From the NCBI RefSeq assembly GCF_900115775.1, contig NZ_FOXS01000003.1, forward strand, positions 620,001 to 684,000: 64,000 nt of DNA, given 5' to 3'. The position numbers were made by a program, and so were the translations under genes. This DNA comes from Hymenobacter arizonensis. Its GTDB lineage: Bacteria; Bacteroidota; Bacteroidia; Cytophagales; Hymenobacteraceae. Below the pieces are notes generated by a model. It saw only the letters and a list, made by a program, of their open reading frames with translations. It was not told the origin of the DNA and did no database searches. This document shows, piece by piece, positions 25,407 to 34,036 of the stretch (position 1 is the stretch's first letter; each line of letters opens with the position of its first letter).

Positions 25407-26537
25407 ATGTTATTATTTGCCCTTATTCGTCAGCCACTGTTTTCCATCAGTTGCATAGCCTTGCTGGCCGCTAGCACCGGCCTGACCAGCTGCACCGATA
25501 GCAACAAAGACAAGGCGGCCGTGCCCGAGCCCTCCTTCGTACTGACGGACTCCCTGCTCAGCCGCATCCAGCTGGATACGGTGCGCCAGCGGGGCGTGCG
25601 CGACGAGCTGAAGCTCACGGGCAAAGTGACTTACGACGAGGAGCACGTCAACAAAGTATTCCCGCTGGTGAGCGGCATCGTGACCAAAGTAAACGCCAGC
25701 CTGGGCCAGTACGTGCAGGCCGGGCAGGTGCTGGCCGAGCTGGAAAGCTCCGACATCGCCAGCTTCCGCAACGAATCGACGGCAGCTGGCGCCACACTGG
25801 CAACCGCCCAGCGCAACCTGACCAGCACCCGCGAGCTGTACCAGGGCGGCCTGGCCTCGGAGCGCGAGTTCGAGGAAGCCAAGCAGGAGGTGCTCAAAGC
25901 CCGCTCCGAGGTGCAGCGCAACCAGGCCGTGGGCCACATCTACGGCACCAAATCGGTCAGTGGCGCGGCCCGCTACCAGGTGAAGGCGCCCGCTGCGGGC
26001 TTTGTGGTGGAGAAAGCCGTGAACCCGCACACGCTCATCCGCCCCGACAACGACGAAACCATGTTCACCATCTCCGACCTGCAGTCGGTGTGGGTGGTCG
26101 GCAACGTGTTTGAGGACGACATTGCCCGCGTGCAGCCCGACCAGGACGCCGTAGTGACGACCCTAGCCTTTCCCGGCAAAACCTACCGCGGCAAAGTGGC
26201 CAACGCCTACAGCGCCCTTGACCCCGAAAGCAAGGTGATGAAAATCCGCATTCGCCTGCCCAACCCCGGCAATCAGCTCAAGCCCGAAATGTTCGCCAAC
26301 GTGACGCTGACTTCCATCTCCGATTCGGTGATGGTGAGCGTGCCGTCGTCGGCGCTGGTGTTTGAGCGCAGCCAAAACTTCGTGCTTGTCTTTCACGACC
26401 GCAACAACATCGAAACCCGCTCCGTGACGCCCGGCGCCAGTGCCGGCGGCATTACCTACATCCGCACGGGCCTGAAGGCTGGCGAGCGGGTGGTGAGCAA
26501 AGACCCCATGCTGCTGTATCACGCGCTGAATCAGTAA
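25407..26537 (+). CDS. periplasmic adaptor (membrane-fusion) lipoprotein of metal efflux
   Basis: 376 residues from ATG 25407, chosen because it starts a lipoprotein signal (FSISCIALLAASTGLTSC, Cys about 29). The adaptor pattern follows: RGVRDELKLTGKVTYDEEHVNKVFPLVSGIVTKV, a barrel-sandwich half (GQYVQAGQVLAEL), a helical hairpin (about 115-165), the second half (YQVKAPAAGFVVEKAVNPHTLIRPD), and a beta-barrel with VGNVFEDDIARVQPDQDAV and PGKTYRGKVANAYSALDPES. No His-rich metal-binding tail is seen. It follows the TolC gene after 56 bp. The pump gene is 365 bp further on, separated by a family A repeat. Confidence 0.92.
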   Translation: MLLFALIRQPLFSISCIALLAASTGLTSCTDSNKDKAAVPEPSFVLTDSLLSRIQLDTVRQRGVRDELKLTGKVTYDEEHVNKVFPLVSGIVTKVNASLGQYVQAGQVLAELESSDIASFRNESTAAGATLATAQRNLTSTRELYQGGLASEREFEEAKQEVLKARSEVQRNQAVGHIYGTKSVSGAARYQVKAPAAGFVVEKAVNPHTLIRPDNDETMFTISDLQSVWVVGNVFEDDIARVQPDQDAVVTTLAFPGKTYRGKVANAYSALDPESKVMKIRIRLPNPGNQLKPEMFANVTLTSISDSVMVSVPSSALVFERSQNFVLVFHDRNNIETRSVTPGASAGGITYIRTGLKAGERVVSKDPMLLYHALNQ

Positions 26538-26556
26538 AGTTGATTAACGCCCAGGT

Positions 26557-26669
26557 GGAACCTCACCCCCCGGCCCCCTCTCCCGCGGAGAGGGGGAGCC
26601 TGACGATTCAGCCCTGTGCCGCCGTGGCTCCCCCTCTCCGCGGGAGAGGGGGCCGGGGGGTGAGGTTCC
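26557..26669. repeat. family A repeat, short empty form
   Basis: This 113-bp unit starts GGAACCTCACCCCCCGGCC and ends with the exact inverse; inside is a CTCTCCC-GCGGAGAG hairpin block and a GCCGTGGCTCCCCCTCTCC block like those of the DUF559 unit at 23296-23866, but no gene. It sits between the adaptor and pump genes of one operon, so it is transcribed and would fold into a long stem. Confidence 0.75.
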
Positions 26670-26902
26670 CTGGCGCCGCGCTTACTGCAATACACTACTA
26701 ACCGATTTAAAGTCCAGGGCCAGAAGCTGGTGATGCTCCTTTTTGCAGGGGAGTACCGCGGCTTTCCATTGCGGCCCCGCTTCTGGCGCCTGGCACTAAT
26801 TCCTACCGCTCTGCCGGGTTTCCTCGCTCGCAAGCGCCTTCCCCTGCCGGGGAAGGCGGCTGGCTGCCAAGCTTTTCCGGCCTCCTGCTTACCTCCTCAC
26901 TT
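26670..26902 (+). other. rest of the adaptor-pump gap, with hairpin in the pump leader
   Basis: The 365-bp gap between adaptor and pump is unusually long for an RND operon. Besides the family A repeat it holds a 10-bp stem with a 4-base loop (CGCCTTCCCC 26835-26844, 26849-26858), ending 44 bases before the pump ATG. No promoter consensus was seen, so the pump is probably translated from the common message. Confidence 0.45.
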
Positions 26903-29900
26903 ATGCATAAGTTCATTCAGGGCATCCTGGGCTTCTCGCTGCGCAACCGCTACTTCGTGTTTTTCTGCACGGGGCTGGTGATAATTGCGGGCCTGTATAG
27001 CTACAAGCACACCGCCATCGACGCGTTTCCGGACGTAACCAACACGCAGGTCACCATCATCACGCAGTGGCCGGGCCGCTCGGCCGAGGAGATTGAGAAG
27101 TTCATTACGCTGCCCATTGAGGTGGCCCTCAACCCGGCGCAGAAAAAGAACAACATCCGCTCCACCACGCTCTTTGGCTTGTCGGTGGTGAAGGTGATTT
27201 TCGACGACGAGGTGGACGACGCCTACGCCCGCGTGCAGGTCAACAACCTGCTGCCGGGCGCCGCCCTGCCCGACGGCGTAGAGCCGGAAGTGCAGCCGCC
27301 TTACGGCCCCACGGGTGAGATTTTCCGCTACACGCTGGAAAGCAAAACCCGCAACGTGCGCGAGCTTAAAACCCTGCAGGACTGGGTGATTGAGCGCCGC
27401 CTGAAAGCCGTGGCCGGTGTAGCCGACGTGAACAGCTTCGGCGGCGAAGTGAAGAGCTATGAGCTGAGCATCAACCCCCGCCGTCTGGAGGCCTACGACA
27501 TCACGCCCCTGGACGTGTACGAAGCCGTGTCGCGCTCCAACATCAACGTGGGCGGCGATGTGATTGAGAAAAACGGCGCCGCCTACGTGGTGCGCGGCAT
27601 CAGCCTGCTCACCAAGCTCGACGACATCAACGACATCATCATCAAGAACGTGAACGGCACGCCGCTGCTGGTGCGCAACGTGGCTGAGGTGCATGAGTCG
27701 GCGCTGCCCCGACTGGGCCAGGTGGGCCTCGACGGCAACGACGACGTGGTGGAAGGCATCGTGGTGATGCGCAAGGGCGAAAATCCGTCGGAAGTCATTG
27801 CCCTCATCAAAGCCAAAATCACCGAGCTGAACGAGAAAATTCTACCCGGCGACGTCAAAATCAAGCTGTTCTACGACCGGGAAGTTCTCATCAACCACGC
27901 CACCACCACCGTGCTGCACAACCTGCTGGAAGGCATTTTCCTGGTAACGGTGGTTGTGTTCCTGTTCATGGCCGACTGGCGTACCACCGTCATCGTATCG
28001 GTCGTGATTCCGTTGGCCTTGCTGTTTGCCTTCATCTGCCTGCGGCTGAAGGGCATGAGCGCCAACCTGCTCAGCATGGGCGCCATCGACTTCGGCATCA
28101 TCGTGGATGGCGCGGTGGTGATGGTCGAGGGCCTCTTCGTGACCCTCGACAGCAAGGCCCACAAGGTGGGCATGGAGAAGTTCAACAAGCTCTCCAAGCT
28201 CGGCCTCATCCGCAAAACCGGCACCGAGATGGGCAAGACCATCTTCACGGCCAAGCTCATCATCATCACAGCCCTGCTGCCCATTTTCTCCTTCGAGAAA
28301 GTGGAGGGCAAGATGTTCTCGCCCCTGGCCTGGACGCTGGGATTCGCCCTGCTCGGTGCCCTCATCTTCACGCTCACGCTCGTGCCGGTGCTGGCCAGCA
28401 TGATGCTGAAAAAGAACGTGCGCGAAAAGCACAACTACTTCGTGAACTTCGTCACCCGCGGGTCGCTGTCCATCTTTCGACGCATATACCGCCGCAAGGC
28501 TCTGAGCTTAATGGTAGCGGGTTTGTGGCTGGTGGTAGGCATCGGCGCGTTTAAGCTGCTGGGTACTGAATTTTTGCCCCAGCTCGACGAAGGTTCCCTC
28601 TACGTGCGGGCCTCGCTGCCCATGAGCATTTCGCTGGATAAGTCGGTGGCCATGAGCAACCAGATGCGCGAGTCGCTGCTCTCATTCAAGCAGGTGAAGC
28701 AGGTGCTGAGCCAGACCGGCCGCCCCAACGACGGCACCGACCCCACGGGCTTCTACAACGTGGAATTCCACGTCGACACCCATCACACGCCCGAGATGAA
28801 AGACCCGGTGTACCGCCAGGCCCTCATCGACAGCATGCAGCAGAAGCTGAACGTGTTTCCGAGTGTGATTTTCAACTTCTCCCAGCCCATTCAGGACAAC
28901 GTGGAGGAGGCCGTGTCGGGCGTGAAGGGCTCTATTGCCGTGAAAGTGTACGGCGAGGACCTCAACTTCCTAGAAGAGAAGGCCGATGCCGTATTCAAGC
29001 AGCTGCAAACCGTGGAAGGCATTGCCGACCTGGGCATTGTGCACGCCGTGGGCCAGCCCGAGCTGCGCATCGACCTAAGCGAGCGGCGCATGGCCCGCTA
29101 CGGCGTGAGCCCCGCCGACGCCAACGCCGTGGTGGAAATGGCCATCGGCGGCAAGGAAGCCACGCAGTTCTACGACGGCGAGCGGCGCTTCAGCATCCGG
29201 GTGCGCTACCTGCCCGAGTACCGCAAAGGCGAGGAGGAAATTGCCCGCCTGATGGTGCCCACCCTGAACGGGGCCAAGATTCCGCTGCGCGAAATTGCCA
29301 CCCTCACCACGCTCACCGGCCCCTCGCTCATCTTCCGCGACAACACGGAGCGCTTCATCGCCATTAAGTTCTCCGTGCGGGGCCGCGACATGGGCAGCAC
29401 CATCGAGGAGGCCCAGCGCAAGGTGACGGCAGCCGTGCCGCTGCCGAAAGGCTACGATATAGCCTGGGCCGGTGACTTTGAAAACCAGCAGCGCGCCACC
29501 GACCGCTTGGCGCAGGTAGTCCCCGTTTCGCTGCTGCTGATTTTCTTCATCCTGTTCGTCCTTTTCGGTACCATGAAAGACGCCGGACTGGTGCTGCTGA
29601 ACGTGCCCTTCGCCATCACCGGCGGCATTGCGGCCCTGCTGCTCACGGGTACCAACTTCAGCATCTCGGCGGGCATCGGCTTCATCGCTCTGTTTGGTAT
29701 CTGTATTCAGGATGGGGTGATTCTCATCACCGTCTTCAAGCAAAACCTGCTGAAAAAGATGCCCCTGGATGCTGCCATTTACGAAGGCGTCACCAGCCGC
29801 ATCCGCCCCGTGCTCATGACGGCCATGATGGCAGCCATCGGCCTGTTCCCGGCCGCCATCAGCACCGGCATCGGCTCCCAGACGCAGAAGCCGCTAGCCA

Positions 29901-30025
29901 TCGTGGTGATTGGCGGATTGGTGACGTCGACCATTCTTACGCTGTTCATCTTCCCGCTCATCTTCGAGCGCACCCACCAAGGCTACCGCCGTAAGCAGGA
30001 AGCCCAGGCGAAGTTGGTCGCTTAA
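26903..30025 (+). CDS. heavy-metal RND efflux pump (CzcA/CusA family)
   Basis: 1040 residues, full length for HME-RND. It starts MHKFIQGILGFSLRNRYFVFF; TM1 is followed by HTAIDAFPDVTNTQVTI, and the family motifs ARVQVNNLLPGAALPDGVEP and GGEVKSYELSINPRRLEAY are present. TM4 carries DFGIIVDGAVVMVEG; the spacing DFG-x3-DGA-x3-VE is, as I know the family, the form of divalent-cation (Co/Zn/Cd/Ni) pumps rather than the copper/silver form, so the often-used name CusA may mislead. The product would take ions from periplasm or cytoplasm and pass them through the adaptor and TolC-like partner. It is last in the operon and followed by a variant family A repeat. Confidence 0.95.
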   Translation: MHKFIQGILGFSLRNRYFVFFCTGLVIIAGLYSYKHTAIDAFPDVTNTQVTIITQWPGRSAEEIEKFITLPIEVALNPAQKKNNIRSTTLFGLSVVKVIFDDEVDDAYARVQVNNLLPGAALPDGVEPEVQPPYGPTGEIFRYTLESKTRNVRELKTLQDWVIERRLKAVAGVADVNSFGGEVKSYELSINPRRLEAYDITPLDVYEAVSRSNINVGGDVIEKNGAAYVVRGISLLTKLDDINDIIIKNVNGTPLLVRNVAEVHESALPRLGQVGLDGNDDVVEGIVVMRKGENPSEVIALIKAKITELNEKILPGDVKIKLFYDREVLINHATTTVLHNLLEGIFLVTVVVFLFMADWRTTVIVSVVIPLALLFAFICLRLKGMSANLLSMGAIDFGIIVDGAVVMVEGLFVTLDSKAHKVGMEKFNKLSKLGLIRKTGTEMGKTIFTAKLIIITALLPIFSFEKVEGKMFSPLAWTLGFALLGALIFTLTLVPVLASMMLKKNVREKHNYFVNFVTRGSLSIFRRIYRRKALSLMVAGLWLVVGIGAFKLLGTEFLPQLDEGSLYVRASLPMSISLDKSVAMSNQMRESLLSFKQVKQVLSQTGRPNDGTDPTGFYNVEFHVDTHHTPEMKDPVYRQALIDSMQQKLNVFPSVIFNFSQPIQDNVEEAVSGVKGSIAVKVYGEDLNFLEEKADAVFKQLQTVEGIADLGIVHAVGQPELRIDLSERRMARYGVSPADANAVVEMAIGGKEATQFYDGERRFSIRVRYLPEYRKGEEEIARLMVPTLNGAKIPLREIATLTTLTGPSLIFRDNTERFIAIKFSVRGRDMGSTIEEAQRKVTAAVPLPKGYDIAWAGDFENQQRATDRLAQVVPVSLLLIFFILFVLFGTMKDAGLVLLNVPFAITGGIAALLLTGTNFSISAGIGFIALFGICIQDGVILITVFKQNLLKKMPLDAAIYEGVTSRIRPVLMTAMMAAIGLFPAAISTGIGSQTQKPLAIVVIGGLVTSTILTLFIFPLIFERTHQGYRRKQEAQAKLVA

Positions 30026-30037
30026 ATGGCGGCTGCC

Positions 30038-30166
30038 GTTGACCCCACCCCCGGCCCCTCCCCTCCGGGAGAGGGGTGCGTTCTAACAGAGCTATCAGCT
30101 AACAGCCATTAGCTTTTCGTTTGGCTCCCCTCTCCCGGAGAGGAGGGGCCGGGGGTGGGGTCCAAC
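30038..30166. repeat. family A repeat, variant short form
   Basis: The 129-bp unit has ends CCCCACCCCCGGCCCC (inside 30038-30060) and its inverse (30145-30166), plus CTCCGGGAGAGGGG and CCCCTCTCCCGGAGAG hairpin blocks. The wording differs from the other family A copies (GGACCCCACCCCC instead of CCTCACCCCCC), suggesting a subfamily. The remaining gene-free bases, 30167-30457, hold nothing I can identify, apart from a single inverted TCTAAT-like box (ATTAGA 30232-30237). Confidence 0.7.
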
Positions 30167-30457
30167 GACTGGGTGCCTGTGCAATGAACCAAAATCTGCT
30201 TTAGGCGGCAGGTAGAGCTTCCTGTTCAATAATTAGAATCGGGTTAACCGCAACCTGAGTGGCCTCAGTGCACTGATGATACCAGCCGACCTAACTACGT
30301 TGGACAGTACCCGTTGAGCAGGCGTTGCTGCGGAGCATGTATTCGGGAAGACTGGCTAAAATTTCGGTCCCGAGGCTCACCACTGCCTGCCGCGACTAGA
30401 CGAGTAGCAACAATTCCCGTACACCACTGCTTGCCCGTATAATCGTTCGCTGCTCTC

Positions 30458-32581
30458 ATGCCCTCTCGCTACCTGTTGTTGCTATTGCTGCTGGTGCTAC
30501 CGCAGCTATCCAACCTCGCCCAAGCCCAAACCCCCACCGATACTACCCGCACCGTTGCCCTGCCCGAAGCCACCGTTACGGGCTACGGCCAGCGGTTGCC
30601 GCTCCGCCGCACGGCCGCCGCCATTGGCGTCATCGATGCCCGCGTGATTCAGCAGTTCAACCCGGCTGCTCTCACCCAGGCCGTAAACACGCTGCCCGGC
30701 GTGCGGCTCGAAGAGCGGGCCACGGCCAGCTACCGCCTCAACATCCGGGGCAGCACGCTGCGCTCGCCCTTTGGGGTGCGCAACGTGAAAGTGTATTACA
30801 ACGGCATCCCTTTTACCGAAGCCAGCGGCAGCACCCCGCTCAACCTGCTCGACCCCGCCATCATTGGGCGGCTGGAGGTGATAAAAGGACCGGCCGGCAG
30901 CGTGTACGGCGCGGGCACGGGCGGCGTAGCCCTATTCGGCACGCCGGAGGTAGCCCCGGGCACCAGCCGGGTGGCTGCGGGGGCCACGGTGGGCAGCTTT
31001 GGCCTGCGCCGCAACACGATACTCGCCGAAACGGGCACCGCCACCAGCAGCGTGCGCGCCCAATACGCCCACCAGGAGCTGGACGGCTACCGCGAACAAA
31101 GCGCCTTACGCCGCGATGTGTTTGCGCTGGACGTGCGCACCGTAGCATCGCCCAAAACCACCCTGGCCGCGCATCTGCTGTACACCGATATCAACTACCA
31201 ACTTCCGGGTGGCCTCACCCGCGCCCAGTTTTCGGCCAACCCGCGGCAGGCGCGGCCCAGCACGCCCACTGCTCCCGGCACCGTGGCCCAGCAAGCGTTC
31301 TATGCCTCGCGCACCGGCCTGCTCGGCCTCACCCACGAGTACCGCTTCACCGATGCGCTTGAGCTGCAAACCACGCTCTACGGCAGCGGCACGGCCATTC
31401 GCACGCCATTTCTGGTTGACTACGAACGCAACACGGCCCTGGGTACGGGCGGGCGCTCGGCCCTCAGCTACCGCACGGCACTGGCCGGCCGCGTGCTCCG
31501 GCTGCAGGGCGGGGGCGAGTTTCAGGGCAGCTTCGCCAACGGCCGGAGCTACCAGAACAACCGCGGCACCCCCGGGGTGCTGCGCTACGACGACGAAATT
31601 CAAACCACCACCGGCTTCGTGTTTGCGCAAGCCGACTACACCCTGCCAGCCGACTTTCTCCTGACCGTGGCCGCCAGCTACAACCGCCTCAACTACCGCA
31701 TTGCACGGGTGAGCAACGCCGTGGCCCAGCCCAGCAACTACGAGTTCAGCCGCAGCTTTCGGCCAGAGGTGTCGCCACGGGTAGCCCTGCTCAAAGAGTT
31801 TAGCCCCAACCTGTCGGTGTACGCCAGCGTCAGTACCGGTTTTTCCCCGCCCACCATCGAGGAAATCCGGCCCTCAGATGCCAGCCTCAACAGCGAGCTG
31901 CAAGCCGAGCGCGGCACCAGCTACGAGGTGGGCACGCGCGGCAATTTCTTCGCCAACCGCCTTACCTACGAAGTCAATGTCTTCGATTTTGAGCTGCGCC
32001 AAACCGTGGTCAGCAGCACCACCGACCTCGGCGTGGTGGTGTTCCGCAACACCGGCAGCACCCGCCAGCGCGGCCTCGAAGCGGCCCTTAGCGGCTGGCT
32101 CTGGAGCGAGGTAGAAGAGCGGCCGGACTTTCCTGACGACGTGTTCTCCACCGGGCGTGGCCTGCGCGCCTGGGGCAGCTACGCCTACAACAACTTCCGG
32201 TTCGGCAGCTACTCCAGCGGCGGCCAGGACCTGCGCGGCAACCGCCTCACCGGCACCACGCCCCACACCCTCAGCGCCGGCCTGGATTTCAGCGAGCGCC
32301 TCGGCTTCTACTTCAACCCCAACCTCAGCCACCAGGCCCGCGTCGTGCTCAACGATGCCAACACCGAGGAGGCTCCCGGCTACTGGGTATTTGGAGCGCG
32401 GGGCGGCTGGCGGCGCACCCTGGCGGGCCACCTCGAAACCAATATCTACGCCGGCATAGACAACGCTACCGACCGCAACTATAGCCTCGGCAACGACCTA
32501 AATGCTTTCGGGGGGCGCTACTTCCAATCGGCCCCGGGCCGCGCCTGGTACACGGGCTTGCAGCTGGGCTGGCGCTGGTAG
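30458..32581 (+). CDS. TonB-dependent outer-membrane receptor
   Basis: 707 residues. Signal peptide 1-24 (ends QAQ). TonB-box-like region VALPEATVTGYGQRLPLRRT, then the plug (about 45-165): PAALTQAVNTLPGVRLEER, YRLNIRGSTLRSPFGVRNVKVYYNGIP and IGRLEVIKGPAGSVYGAGTGGV. The barrel ends in a C-terminal aromatic, GLQLGWRW. There is no N-terminal carboxypeptidase-like domain, so this is a siderophore/metal-type receptor rather than a SusC. It stands alone between the metal efflux operon and small genes; a metal or metallophore substrate is a reasonable but unproved guess. A good terminator follows. Confidence 0.9.
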   Translation: MPSRYLLLLLLLVLPQLSNLAQAQTPTDTTRTVALPEATVTGYGQRLPLRRTAAAIGVIDARVIQQFNPAALTQAVNTLPGVRLEERATASYRLNIRGSTLRSPFGVRNVKVYYNGIPFTEASGSTPLNLLDPAIIGRLEVIKGPAGSVYGAGTGGVALFGTPEVAPGTSRVAAGATVGSFGLRRNTILAETGTATSSVRAQYAHQELDGYREQSALRRDVFALDVRTVASPKTTLAAHLLYTDINYQLPGGLTRAQFSANPRQARPSTPTAPGTVAQQAFYASRTGLLGLTHEYRFTDALELQTTLYGSGTAIRTPFLVDYERNTALGTGGRSALSYRTALAGRVLRLQGGGEFQGSFANGRSYQNNRGTPGVLRYDDEIQTTTGFVFAQADYTLPADFLLTVAASYNRLNYRIARVSNAVAQPSNYEFSRSFRPEVSPRVALLKEFSPNLSVYASVSTGFSPPTIEEIRPSDASLNSELQAERGTSYEVGTRGNFFANRLTYEVNVFDFELRQTVVSSTTDLGVVVFRNTGSTRQRGLEAALSGWLWSEVEERPDFPDDVFSTGRGLRAWGSYAYNNFRFGSYSSGGQDLRGNRLTGTTPHTLSAGLDFSERLGFYFNPNLSHQARVVLNDANTEEAPGYWVFGARGGWRRTLAGHLETNIYAGIDNATDRNYSLGNDLNAFGGRYFQSAPGRAWYTGLQLGWRW

Positions 32582-32604
32582 CAAATCCAGCAAGCCGCAA
32601 ACGC

Positions 32605-32640
32605 AAAACGGCTTCCATCGCGGTGATGGAAGCCGTTTTT
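32605..32640. terminator. bidirectional terminator after the TonB receptor
   Basis: Arms 32605-32619 (AAAACGGCTTCCATC) and 32625-32639 are perfectly complementary, with a 5-base loop and A/T runs at both ends; it serves the receptor gene and the convergent minus-strand gene ending at 32660. Confidence 0.9.
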
Positions 32641-32659
32641 CATTCGGGAAGGAGCGAGG

Positions 32660-32950
32660 TTAGTTGGGACCTTGCTCTTCGGGTAGGGTGAAGGCCCGGT
32701 CGCTGGGGTCGGTGAGCTCGCGGGGCAGGTTCTCGTCGCTGGCGCGGGCGGGGCCTGAGGCCGACGCGGCTTCGCGGTCCATGCGCATGGAGTCGTCCTC
32801 CATGTCGTCATGGGTCTGGCCGCCGCCGGGCTTGTTGTCGTCAACTATCTGGCCGTAGGTTTCGGCTTCGAGCATGGGCGTAGAAGCACCGTCCCCGATG
32901 TTCGGGTCCTGGCTGTTGGCGTCGTTCTGGTCGTCGTTCTGTGGAGACAT
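32660..32950 (-). CDS. acidic disordered hypothetical protein
   Basis: 96 residues, extremely hydrophilic: Asp/Asn/Gln/Glu dominate (MSPQNDDQNDANSQDPN at the start; THDDMEDDSMRMDREAAS in the middle; LPEEQGPN at the end). No signal peptide, no cysteine, no hydrophobic core, so likely intrinsically disordered. It is separated by an AT-rich inverted repeat from a second protein of the same kind (33099-33569) on the same strand, suggesting related roles. Similar small acidic proteins in desiccation- and radiation-tolerant bacteria are often stress-linked, but that is only an analogy. Confidence 0.6.
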   Translation of the reverse strand: MSPQNDDQNDANSQDPNIGDGASTPMLEAETYGQIVDDNKPGGGQTHDDMEDDSMRMDREAASASGPARASDENLPRELTDPSDRAFTLPEEQGPN

Positions 32951-32965
32951 GGGGTTTCAATTAAC

Positions 32966-33090
32966 AATTATCAATGAGCAATTAACAATTAGTGATTAAC
33001 AACTGATAATGAGCAATTAGCAGTGGCCAACTAGTAGCCTTTCCTTGCGGATGACTACTGTTGCGCACTGTTAATTGCTCATTGTCAATT
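32966..33090. repeat. AT-rich inverted repeat, family C, copy 3
   Basis: Arms 32966-32987 and 33069-33090 match at 20 of 22 positions (core CAATGAGCAATTAACA). Between them are further TTAACAA/AATTAG-type words. The right arm ends 8 bases before the stop codon (33099-33101) of the upstream minus-strand gene, again placing the repeat at a gene's 3' end. Confidence 0.7.
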
Positions 33091-33098
33091 GTTCGCTA

Positions 33099-33569
33099 CT
33101 AGTTGTCTTCCGGCGACTTCGTGCTGGCCGATTCGTCGCGGGTGTTGTGGGTGCCACCGCCAGCATAGCGCGGGTCGTCGAGGGCCCAGGCGGCTTTCTG
33201 CTCGTCGTAGTTCTCGTCTTGGGTAGCGCGCACGGCGGCGGGGTTCTGGTTTTGCTCCACGTGGCCGGGCTGGTCTTCGGGGTTGGCGGGGGCATCGCGG
33301 GCGTCCTTTTCGCGGTCGCGGAATTCACTGAACTCGTCTGGGTTATCGTTCGAGCCGTCGCGGCCTGCTTGTTGGTTGGTTGGCATAACGGAAGGGGCTT
33401 GGCCGGCTACCGGGTTGTTGGGGTCGATGCCGCCAAACTCGCCGTAGTTAGGGCTGTGAGCGTTAATAATGGGGTCGTTCGGGTTGGGGCGGGCCGCGGC
33501 GGCACGTTCCTGCTGGTCTTCGGGGCGGAAGTCGTTGTCCGGCGGATTGGGAGTGTTTTGCGTATTCAT
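33099..33569 (-). CDS. Asn/Asp/Gln-rich disordered hypothetical protein
   Basis: 156 residues from ATG 33569 (MNTQNTPNPPDNDFRPEDQQ); an earlier in-frame start (33608) would add a Leu/Phe-rich stretch and is less likely, though it could in principle be a signal. The whole protein is low in hydrophobic residues, with PNPNDPIINAHSPNYGEFGG, NPDEFSEFRDREKDARDAPA, QKAAWALDDPRYAGGGTHN and a Ser/Thr-rich end. No fold is recognised. It is likely co-transcribed with the smaller acidic protein 149 bp downstream. Function unknown. Confidence 0.6.
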   Translation of the reverse strand: MNTQNTPNPPDNDFRPEDQQERAAAARPNPNDPIINAHSPNYGEFGGIDPNNPVAGQAPSVMPTNQQAGRDGSNDNPDEFSEFRDREKDARDAPANPEDQPGHVEQNQNPAAVRATQDENYDEQKAAWALDDPRYAGGGTHNTRDESASTKSPEDN

Positions 33570-33708
33570 GGGAAAGAAGAAAAGAAGGAGTAAACGGGCC
33601 AAGCCCATCTTTCTGGTTCTTTACGCAAACCAGCCGGCGTCGGCTATTTCGGTGCCGGAAGGTCCTCATTATCAATCTTTATTCCACTCTGTTTTTACGT
33701 TTTAAGCC

Positions 33709-33990
33709 ATGAGCGATTCCATTGCGCACAACGCCCAGAACCAAGAATTTACCACCCTTCGCAAAGGCCACCAGGCCGAGCTGGCCTATTCCTTTCCCGC
33801 CGATGGGGTCATCGACTTCACCCACACGTTTGTCGACGAGGGCCTCCGCGGCCAGGGCGTGGCCGACGAGCTGGCCCGCGCCGGCCTGGCCTTCGCAAAA
33901 GATAAAAACCTGAAAGTGAAAACGAGCTGCACGTTCATGGCTGGCTTCGTGAAGCGGCACGATGCCGAATACGCCGATATGCTGGCGTAG
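33709..33990 (+). CDS. small GNAT-like N-acetyltransferase (YjdJ type)
   Basis: 93 residues. The pattern of the short GNAT family is clear: QEFTTLRKGHQAELAYSF, then GVIDFTHTFVDEGLRGQGVADELARAGLAFAKDKNLKV, where LRGQGVADEL is the acetyl-CoA pyrophosphate loop (R/Q-x-x-G-x-G/A), and KTSCTFMAGFVKRHDAEYADML at the end. The family usually has 90-100 residues. Substrates are unknown; it is presumed cytosolic. Monocistronic, divergent from the disordered-protein pair and followed by a hairpin-rich repeat block. Confidence 0.85.
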   Translation: MSDSIAHNAQNQEFTTLRKGHQAELAYSFPADGVIDFTHTFVDEGLRGQGVADELARAGLAFAKDKNLKVKTSCTFMAGFVKRHDAEYADMLA

Positions 33991-34036
33991 CTAAGAACCA
34001 AGGACTTATCTGCCAGAAAGCCCCGGCTTTGCTTAG

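Noticed and set aside
30232..30237. single ATTAGA as a regulator box before the TonB receptor
   Set aside because: No second box at 11 bp and no -7 element at the right distance, unlike the two convincing sites.
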